Part shown: positions 7,545-12,389 of the stretch, one piece after another
How the letters are laid out: every line of letters begins with the position of its first letter
Numbering within the stretch: the first letter of the stretch is position 1
Assembly: GCA_964597535.1 (NCBI GenBank)
Contig: CAZQYB010000075.1
Location: forward strand, 1-12,389
Source of the DNA: CAZQYB01 sp964597535
Lineage (GTDB): Bacteria > Planctomycetota > Phycisphaerae > Sedimentisphaerales > Anaerobacaceae
Length of the DNA: 12,389 bases
Reading direction: 5' to 3'
Translations under genes and position numbers: made by a program
Notes under the pieces: generated by a model
Database searches by the model: none
Told to the model about the DNA's origin: nothing
The model's input: the letters and a program-made list of their open reading frames with translations, nothing else

Positions 7545-9593
7545 TTATTGTATTCCTTCAAGTATAACATCTCTGTCATGTTCTAACTTCATAATGTATC
7601 GCTCAGCGGTAATCTGAGCTATCGCCGCCAGCCGGTCGTTCTCATCACGGAGCCTGCGAATCTTTCTGAACAGCTTCCTGATTTTTTCGCTGTCATTTAA
7701 CGGCTCATCAATCAAATCCAGATTGGCCCCGCGCCTTGTCGATTTGGCCTGGTAGCGGTTCACGCTGAGCTGCAAGCGGATACTCTGGAACAGCGCCTCG
7801 GCCATCTCGAATGTCCTCGCTCGCCAATCGGCGGCTACCTTCTCCTTCTCGGCCTTGTCCAGTATCGCTTCGGCCTTGTCCATTGCAGAAAGAGAGCCGA
7901 GCTGTTCTGCGTTCCTCAAAACGTCCATGGCCTTTTCTTCAAGCTCTGTCTCGTAAATCAACCTTCGCCGGGTATAGGCGTCGTAATAAGCCCTGTAAAG
8001 GGCCAACTGGAAACGCCAGTTAAGCTTCTCCTGAGGTGTCGCGTCTTTTTCCATCGCCTGAAAAATCTTCAGCGTTTCATAAACTCCCACGTTCGTCAAA
8101 AGTGGCCCCTGCCAGTTTCTCTCCAGGCCTAACAGACCATCAGCGAATTTCTCCGCGTATCGACCGCTGATAAAGTACTTGCTATACTCTTTTAATATAT
8201 CCTCGACCTTCATTTCCGGGTCCCAGCCCAGACAGGCCCATATAAATTTGTTCACATCGTCATTGACACCTTCACTGTAGGTAATAAAGCCGACCGTGTA
8301 CTCGTCCCAGTCCCTGAATATCTTCGCGTAACCCATAGGCCGCGGATTAATAGGCTCGCGATAAAGTGTCACGTGATAGGCGGGGTCCCAGTCCGGTACC
8401 GAGTACTGTGCGTCCAGACAATGCGTAATGTCCGGATATCGCCGGATTGGATACTGCTTCGGCAGCTTCTCCCTGAGCACCTTCAGATTGTCCCTCACCT
8501 GGGGCCCGAATACCACCCCGTCCAGCCAGGCGGGCTCCTTGGCCATCTGTTCGTAAAATACCTTCAGGTAACCCGGTGCATCGCCCTCGAAGTCGAATCC
8601 CTGCGGAGACACCCACATCTCAGCGTCCGGATGATACTTATTCAATACCTTTTTAAGGCTTTCCATCAGTGTGAAAAGCTCATCAGGATATACCTCGCCC
8701 GGGTCGCCGCCCGGGACAAATATCGCATCTATCCTTGGAAGCTTCTTGAATACCGCTTCCCGAACCTTTAGGGCCTTAGCGATTGCCTCTGCATCCAGGT
8801 CGTCATCGTCCACTACCGGATACCATATCCACACATCTATGTCGTAATCGTCGGCAAGCTGGCTCATCGCGGTCATCATCTCAAGCTTCGGCTTGGGGAA
8901 ATGAGGGCTGTCATCACGGTCATCGCTCTCCGGCGGAACAAACTCTACCGCGTTCGCTCCGAATGCTACCATGTCCCTGAAATACTGCTCCCATATCTTG
9001 ATGGTCCATGCGTCATATGCGTTTGTCTTGGGCCTATACCCAACCTGATGGCCACGCAGTGGATATTTCGGTGCAGTCGCCACCCTGAAATTGCTGTCGA
9101 GTTCCAGCCTGTCCCTGCTCATTTCAAGTTCGCGCAATAACCTGCCGACGGCATACAAAACCGCCCGGTCATCATAGCCGGCAAGACAAACCGTAGCTGC
9201 ATCTCGTTTTGACCTGTCAACCCATACCGCGTAGGCGTCCGCCTTTTCAGGGACAGCAAAGAACTGCCCGGGACGATACGACTGCTTGGCCAACTCCCTG
9301 GCCGTACCAACAACAATAGCCGCTTTATCCTTGCCCGGCATCTTCGAAACGACCTCAAGTCCTATCCTTGTCCTCTTCTCTATCTCGTCTCTGAGCATCT
9401 GTGCAGCTTTGGTTGCAATCACCTTTTTGGAAGCTGTGACGATTACCGCCTCAGCAAGGTCGGTCCTCTCGGCAGCTAAGACTTGCCGGGCAGCCGCGCC
9501 GGCAAAGTCGGTTAAACTAAAAACTAAAACCAGGAAAAAGAGACCCACTCTGTTTCTTCTAAGACCGGCAAAATCCACGGGTAGATGTTTCAT
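7545..9593 (-). CDS. Secreted glycoside hydrolase-like protein (GH20/GH67-like), no PA14
   Basis: An exported protein of 682 residues with a long basic N-region and a hydrophobic stretch (about 16-30) acting as a signal peptide. It matches the 785-residue neighbour along the whole shared length: an N-terminal alpha/beta domain (AAQMLRDEIEKRTRIGLE, AIVVGTARELA), RGHQVGYRPKTNAYDAW (180-196), DVWIWYP, FVPGGDPGE (292-300), MWVSPQGFD, RRYPDITHC and TYSEGVNDDVNK (438-449), then a helical C-terminal part. It lacks the PA14 domain and stops shortly after the helical region. Like its paralog it has GGDP in place of a GH20-type GGDE. It probably acts outside the cytoplasm on the same or a related glycan. 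AAGGA lies eight bases before the ATG. It is 61 bases downstream of the propeller gene and 29 bases upstream of its paralog. GH20, GH67 or an unclassified related family are all possible; the reaction is not assignable. Confidence 0.82.
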   Translation of the reverse strand: MKHLPVDFAGLRRNRVGLFFLVLVFSLTDFAGAAARQVLAAERTDLAEAVIVTASKKVIATKAAQMLRDEIEKRTRIGLEVVSKMPGKDKAAIVVGTARELAKQSYRPGQFFAVPEKADAYAVWVDRSKRDAATVCLAGYDDRAVLYAVGRLLRELEMSRDRLELDSNFRVATAPKYPLRGHQVGYRPKTNAYDAWTIKIWEQYFRDMVAFGANAVEFVPPESDDRDDSPHFPKPKLEMMTAMSQLADDYDIDVWIWYPVVDDDDLDAEAIAKALKVREAVFKKLPRIDAIFVPGGDPGEVYPDELFTLMESLKKVLNKYHPDAEMWVSPQGFDFEGDAPGYLKVFYEQMAKEPAWLDGVVFGPQVRDNLKVLREKLPKQYPIRRYPDITHCLDAQYSVPDWDPAYHVTLYREPINPRPMGYAKIFRDWDEYTVGFITYSEGVNDDVNKFIWACLGWDPEMKVEDILKEYSKYFISGRYAEKFADGLLGLERNWQGPLLTNVGVYETLKIFQAMEKDATPQEKLNWRFQLALYRAYYDAYTRRRLIYETELEEKAMDVLRNAEQLGSLSAMDKAEAILDKAEKEKVAADWRARTFEMAEALFQSIRLQLSVNRYQAKSTRRGANLDLIDEPLNDSEKIRKLFRKIRRLRDENDRLAAIAQITAERYIMKLEHDRDVILEGIQ

Positions 9594-9611
9594 AATATCT
9601 ATCCTTATCTA

Positions 9612-9660
9612 AATTATGATACTTTAATATATCATTAATTATCCGTAATTGCTGTTACGG
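9612..9660. other. Inverted repeats between propeller and GH genes
   Basis: CCGTAA (9643-9648) and TTACGG (9655-9660) form a six-base stem with a six-base loop that includes the propeller gene's stop codon. ATGATA (9616-9621) and TATCAT (9630-9635) form a second, AT-rich inverted repeat. On the minus strand no clean U-tract follows the first stem, so it is more likely an intercistronic stem that tunes the operon than a full terminator. Confidence 0.3.
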
Positions 9661-11652
9661 CGTAATCGACACATTGTCAATATAATAGGCCGCTTCTTTC
9701 ACGGGGATATCGGCGTTCGGCAGGTCCACTTTTTTCTTCCGCAGTGGGACAAGCCGCCGGTGTTTGCCTGTGCGAAAGGAAAGTCTTTGCACGGTATTGG
9801 TCTTTTCAGAAAAGGCGGCGTCCTTCAGGACCTCCCTGCCGTTGATGGCCAGCGTGAACTTACCGGCAGCGGCGTTAATGCTGATATTAAACGGCAGCCA
9901 GGTATCAGCCTTATACGGCAACAGGTCAACCGCCTGATTTCCACGAATAGCCTGTATCTTCCCCGTCTTCGTCAGCATAATGCGAACCGGAAGCACGCCG
10001 TTTTTGTTAAATATATTAATCTCCATTCTGCCGTTTTTTGTCTGCTTAGCCATCATATCGAATTTAATTGTAACATTTCGGCTTTCAGGGAAAGCTCGTT
10101 CAGCCAACGCATAGTCGTAGGGCTCTTTATCGAGCAACTCCAGGCATTTGTTGCCCCCTTTTCTGTCTTCGCCAGTCGCAGACTCCATCTTACCGGGAGA
10201 AGACAAGGGGGCGGGGTCCGTCACTATCGAAATCGGGGCCCATTTGGGAATGTACAGGTTCCACAGTTCTAAATCTGCCTCCGTTTGGGCCTTTTCAAAA
10301 TCCTGATTGACATATTCATAAACCGTTCCGGAAACCGGTAATCGCGCCCGGGTAATCCAGATATCTTCTTTGTTCACGCTATAGACGTTCCACAGATAGT
10401 CTCCGGGAGGATTTCCGTTGCCCGGCATAATGCCGCGGATGTACTGCGGACCCCAGACCTTTGCGAATCCCTTGTATCTCATAGGAGGCACTTCACCATG
10501 CAAGCAGAGCATATTGTCGTACTCATATCCGTCATCACCTGTCATCACCACCATAGGAAAGCGGTTTCCGCGAATTTGCGTATGATTATAGACCAGGGCA
10601 TAGCGGCCATCCTTGGTCCGCTGGCCCCAAAGCTTTGCCCCGCAGACCCTCAGAGTGGGCGACTTGGTGATGGGTGTCCAGGTTGTTCCTTCGTCAGGGC
10701 TAAGCACCGACCATTGATTCTTCCACAGTCCTGCCACCACATCATCTGGGCGACGATAAAAACAGAATGCTTTGCCTGCACCTCGCGAGGTCACCATCGT
10801 AGCTGTGAATTTATAAGCGCCTTCTACATCTCCGGGGTCGATTGTATAAAAGCCATCTTTTGCCCGGTCCTCTTCCCACCACTGCAGGCTCATTAGCTTA
10901 TCGGATAGTATGGATTCACAGGCCTGGACAAAACCCTTGTCCTTGCTTGTTTTATAGAACGGATAATTGGTGTTTGTTTCGTTCCAGCCAGCGTGGCGAT
11001 TGTAACGAATGAAATAAATCGGCCCGAATGTTCCGTCCTTGTATATTTCACGTACAACCCGGCCGAGCCCATTACCAGTATTTGGCGAATGACGATGAGT
11101 AGCGCAAAAGCCATAAAATGCTAATGTCAACAGACGCCCGTTGGGTGCTGCATAAAATCCCATCCGCTGATGCATAACCGAGTATGTGCCGGAAGGAATA
11201 TGGGCAGGTGACTTGTGTTCGCCCTCGTTAATTTCTGGCAAGCGATATTTGGGAAATACGACCTTTGGCTTCGACCACTCCCGCCCATCTTTTGAGGTCA
11301 TCACCAAAGTCCGACCTGGTGGATGATGCTCTTCGAACAGGTTGCTCAAATACTGAAAGTAAAACTGCCCGTTCCAGTAAGACAGGTAGGGCTGATGGTT
11401 GTAGGTCCAGCCAACATTGCCGCCTTCTGACGGATTAGTGCGATTGGCGCGAAAGGCCTGATAAGAATGGGTCCCGACCGCGTGGGGGATGGCTCCGTCG
11501 AAGAACCGTTTATCTGTCTGTCGAGCGCCAATATATCTGACAGGTTCAACAGCCGATTCTTCTATTGGTGGCGGCATCTTCGCCCCACGCGAAGTCCCCT
11601 CAAAACCAATCACAACCACCAGCAGAGCGACCAGAATCGCTTTCTTACACAT
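9655..11652 (-). CDS. Secreted sialidase-like beta-propeller protein with C-terminal jelly-roll-like domain
   Basis: An exported protein of 665 residues. I start it at the ATG at 11652 (MCKKAILVALLVVVIGF), which gives a clean signal peptide and has AGAGAGGA six bases upstream; the frame extends 25 codons further to 11727 with no signal-like start. Residues about 35-445 resemble the sialidase/BNR propeller superfamily: SKDGREW (120-126) is an imperfect Asp-box, SPDEGTTW (318-325) is a canonical one, and TGDDGYEY (371-378) is a weaker one. Residues about 450-665 look like a concanavalin/LamG-type beta domain (DFEK, FDMMAKQ, ITLT-like strands, AAYYIDNVSITP). It probably cleaves or binds a terminal sugar outside the cell; true sialidase activity is not shown, since the Arg triad cannot be placed with certainty. 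Residues 481-500 are encoded by a palindromic repeat that also occurs at 12209-12242. It is the first gene of the probable operon. Confidence 0.82.
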   Translation of the reverse strand: MCKKAILVALLVVVIGFEGTSRGAKMPPPIEESAVEPVRYIGARQTDKRFFDGAIPHAVGTHSYQAFRANRTNPSEGGNVGWTYNHQPYLSYWNGQFYFQYLSNLFEEHHPPGRTLVMTSKDGREWSKPKVVFPKYRLPEINEGEHKSPAHIPSGTYSVMHQRMGFYAAPNGRLLTLAFYGFCATHRHSPNTGNGLGRVVREIYKDGTFGPIYFIRYNRHAGWNETNTNYPFYKTSKDKGFVQACESILSDKLMSLQWWEEDRAKDGFYTIDPGDVEGAYKFTATMVTSRGAGKAFCFYRRPDDVVAGLWKNQWSVLSPDEGTTWTPITKSPTLRVCGAKLWGQRTKDGRYALVYNHTQIRGNRFPMVVMTGDDGYEYDNMLCLHGEVPPMRYKGFAKVWGPQYIRGIMPGNGNPPGDYLWNVYSVNKEDIWITRARLPVSGTVYEYVNQDFEKAQTEADLELWNLYIPKWAPISIVTDPAPLSSPGKMESATGEDRKGGNKCLELLDKEPYDYALAERAFPESRNVTIKFDMMAKQTKNGRMEINIFNKNGVLPVRIMLTKTGKIQAIRGNQAVDLLPYKADTWLPFNISINAAAGKFTLAINGREVLKDAAFSEKTNTVQRLSFRTGKHRRLVPLRKKKVDLPNADIPVKEAAYYIDNVSITP
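10154..10211. repeat. Palindromic repeat inserted in frame in the propeller gene
   Basis: The left arm CCCCCTTTTCTGTCTTC (10154-10170) and right arm GAAGACAAGGGGG (10199-10211) pair across a 28-base loop, which itself contains AGTC-GCA-GACT. Both arms are identical in sequence to those of the repeat at 12209-12242. Here the element encodes residues 481-500, in the linker between the propeller and the C-terminal beta domain, and keeps the frame open. It is most simply explained as a mobile or dispersed palindrome tolerated in a surface loop. Confidence 0.7.
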
Positions 11653-11743
11653 AATACGTCCTCTCTTGGATTCACATTGGCAGCCCTCAAGCCTGCGAAA
11701 GGGGCTGCACAACCCGGATGCGTGCAAAAAACTTCAGATATAG

Positions 11744-11771
11744 AACGTATCACAACCCCCATTTTATGCAA
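11744..11771 (-). promoter_or_regulatory. Probable promoter of the propeller-GH operon (shared element, copy 2)
   Basis: Minus-strand TTGCAT (11771-11766), a 16-base spacer and TACGTT (11749-11744) with an extended TG. Transcription would start near 11737 and leave a leader of about 85 bases before the ATG at 11652. The element matches the one at 643-670 at all but about six of 34 positions, with the same spacing and a similar distance to the start codon. The leader contains TGCAC/GTGCA (11705-11725 region) as a possible hairpin. Confidence 0.5.
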
Positions 11772-11826
11772 GAATAAACTGACATTTCCCATTTAAACCT
11801 CCTCAGTTATGCTGCTGAAGTTTAGT

Positions 11827-11843
11827 TTTGGTAATATACCAAA
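11827..11843. promoter_or_regulatory. 17-base operator-like palindrome upstream of the operon promoter
   Basis: TTTGGTA-ATA-TACCAAA is a perfect inverted repeat with seven-base arms, about 56 bases upstream of the -35-like TTGCAT at 11771. TGGT/ACCA half-sites are common for GntR-family regulators, though here the inner spacer is five bases. It may be an activator or repressor site for the propeller-GH operon. The TAATAT inside it could also act as a plus-strand -10. Confidence 0.4.
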
Positions 11844-11865
11844 TGCGCGTTGCAATTACCACTGT

Positions 11866-11974
11866 CTTTAGCTTCTTTTTTTTCGCAGCCTGAGACTGCT
11901 AAAGAACTCACCTGTCTTACGTTCACTCTGTTGCGAGTGAGAAGAGCTGTTGGTAAGCGGCTCTTTGCTTTTTT
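11866..11974 (+). ncRNA. Candidate structured small RNA ending in a terminator-like hairpin
   Basis: On the plus strand, three stems follow one another: CTTTAGC/GCTAAAG (11866-11872 with 11898-11904), TCACTC/GAGTGA (11923-11928 with 11935-11940), and AAGAGC/GCTCTT (11942-11947 with 11960-11965) followed by TTGCTTTTTT, which looks like an intrinsic terminator. No plus-strand protein gene lies upstream to need a terminator, so a short RNA is one explanation. I do not recognise a known RNA family, and the promoter is weak (TAATAT at 11832-11837). Confidence 0.25.
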
Positions 11975-11979
11975 ATAAT
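11950..11979 (+). promoter_or_regulatory. Possible plus-strand promoter
   Basis: TTGGTA (11950-11955), an 18-base spacer and a perfect TATAAT (11974-11979). It overlaps the preceding terminator-like hairpin. A start near 11986 would give a transcript of about 70 bases ending at the hairpin 12023-12055. AT-rich DNA can give this match by chance. Confidence 0.25.
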
Positions 11980-12022
11980 CCGAACGCGTGGGCACTATTT
12001 TTCGTTTTTTCCCATCGTGCGC

Positions 12023-12055
12023 CGAGACGGATAACCTATTGTCTCGTCTTTTTTT
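12023..12055 (+). terminator. Intrinsic terminator-like hairpin
   Basis: CGAGAC (12023-12028) and GTCTCG (12041-12046) form a perfect six-base stem, followed at once by TCTTTTTTT on the plus strand. The shape is typical of a rho-independent terminator. No plus-strand gene precedes it within the window apart from the possible short transcript starting near 11986. Confidence 0.5.
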
Positions 12056-12208
12056 ATCGGGCCCCGAATTTTTCGATGGTTATGGAAAGCCTCGCCCTGT
12101 TGATTCGAAAGCTCAAATCCGCCAACGGCTGTACATCGTATATGAACTCATAAAGTACGCATTTATCCGCACTGCTCGCAACGAAGGCATCTCCGTCGGC
12201 CGAACCCA

Positions 12209-12242
12209 CCCCCTTTTCTGTCTTCGGCAGAAGACAAGGGGG
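12209..12242. repeat. Palindromic repeat, non-coding copy
   Basis: CCCCCTT pairs with AAGGGGG and GTCTTC with GAAGAC around a GGCA loop; the left arm has an unpaired TTCT. The 17-base left arm and 13-base right arm are identical to those inside the propeller gene (10154-10211), but the loop here is four bases instead of 28. No U-tract follows, so it is a dispersed repeat rather than a terminator. Confidence 0.7.
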
Positions 12243-12330
12243 GAAATCGTCAATCCCTCTGTCACCACTTGATTTGAAAGTAGTGAAGTTATAAAATATA
12301 TTTGCTTTCCTTACATAACAGCCGGGTAGG

Positions 12331-12366
12331 GTGTGCAACTTGTCCCTCAGGGACTTGTTTGCACAC
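12331..12366. repeat. Hairpin repeat at the right edge
   Basis: GTGTGCAA (12331-12338) and TTGCACAC (12359-12366) are perfect arms around an inner stem GTCCC-TCA-GGGAC (12342-12354). ACTTGT is repeated on both flanks of the inner stem. The GC-rich sequence after it (12367-12389) runs out of the window, so this may be the edge of a longer element. Confidence 0.45.
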
Positions 12367-12389
12367 GCGGCGGGTGGCGCCTCAAGGGC

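Larger units (their letters stand above)
11653..12389. other. Long non-coding region upstream of the operon
   Basis: No protein gene is supported in these 737 bases. The open frames (for example 12054-12338 minus and 11988-12272 plus) have no ribosome binding site at their starts, no recognisable domain, and run through palindromic repeats. A 60-codon minus frame from 11792 to 11610 does have a strong GAGGAGG before its ATG, but it overlaps the promoter element and the start of the propeller gene in another frame. The region instead holds the operon promoter, an operator-like palindrome, plus-strand hairpins and two repeats, listed separately. Confidence 0.6.

Noticed and set aside
12054..12338. 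94-codon minus-strand frame and overlapping plus-strand frame 11988-12272
   Set aside because: They run through the palindromic repeat and into the edge hairpin, lack ribosome binding sites, and match no family I recognise. A decayed gene cannot be excluded.
1..12389. CRISPR array, insertion sequence, tRNA or rRNA
   Set aside because: I saw no regularly spaced repeats, no transposase motifs and no tRNA-like or rRNA-like sequence.

Overview
The window reads as accessory carbohydrate-metabolism DNA from a bacterium. The best guess is the Planctomycetota (Phycisphaerae-like). This rests on the style of the proteins only: several paralogous secreted glycosidase-like proteins with PA14 domains, a sialidase-like propeller with a C-terminal jelly-roll-like domain, moderate GC, and long non-coding stretches carrying palindromic repeats. 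No rRNA, tRNA or phylogenetic marker is present, so the assignment is an inference.

Every convincing protein gene lies on the minus strand, so the locus is read from right to left. Positions 11653-12389 are about 740 bases with no supported protein gene. They hold a probable promoter, an operator-like palindrome, plus-strand hairpins with U-tracts and two palindromic repeats. Three secreted proteins follow: a sialidase-like propeller protein (11652-9655), a GH20/GH67-like protein (9593-7545) and its longer paralog with a C-terminal PA14 domain (7515-5158). Their gaps are only 61 and 29 bases, so they probably form one operon. Three cytoplasmic enzymes come next, with wider gaps: an HpaI-type aldolase (5038-4223), a class I aminotransferase (4124-2931) and a fused transketolase (2769-766). 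At the left edge a second PA14 protein starts at 544 and runs out of the window.

The likely logic is outside-in. The secreted proteins attack or bind a polysaccharide or glycan, and the aldolase, aminotransferase and transketolase process released sugar acids or related carbon skeletons. The substrate cannot be read from the sequence. An 18-base perfect palindrome with a CCGG centre, of the kind LacI-family regulators bind, sits just before the aminotransferase-transketolase pair. A near-identical promoter-like element lies upstream of both the propeller gene and the left-edge PA14 gene, suggesting that they are co-regulated.

The most unusual signals are: (i) a palindromic repeat with identical arms found once in non-coding DNA and once in frame inside the propeller gene; (ii) the shared promoter element; (iii) a GGDP motif in both GH paralogs where a GH20-type enzyme would have GGDE; and (iv) possible small plus-strand transcripts in the right-hand non-coding region.
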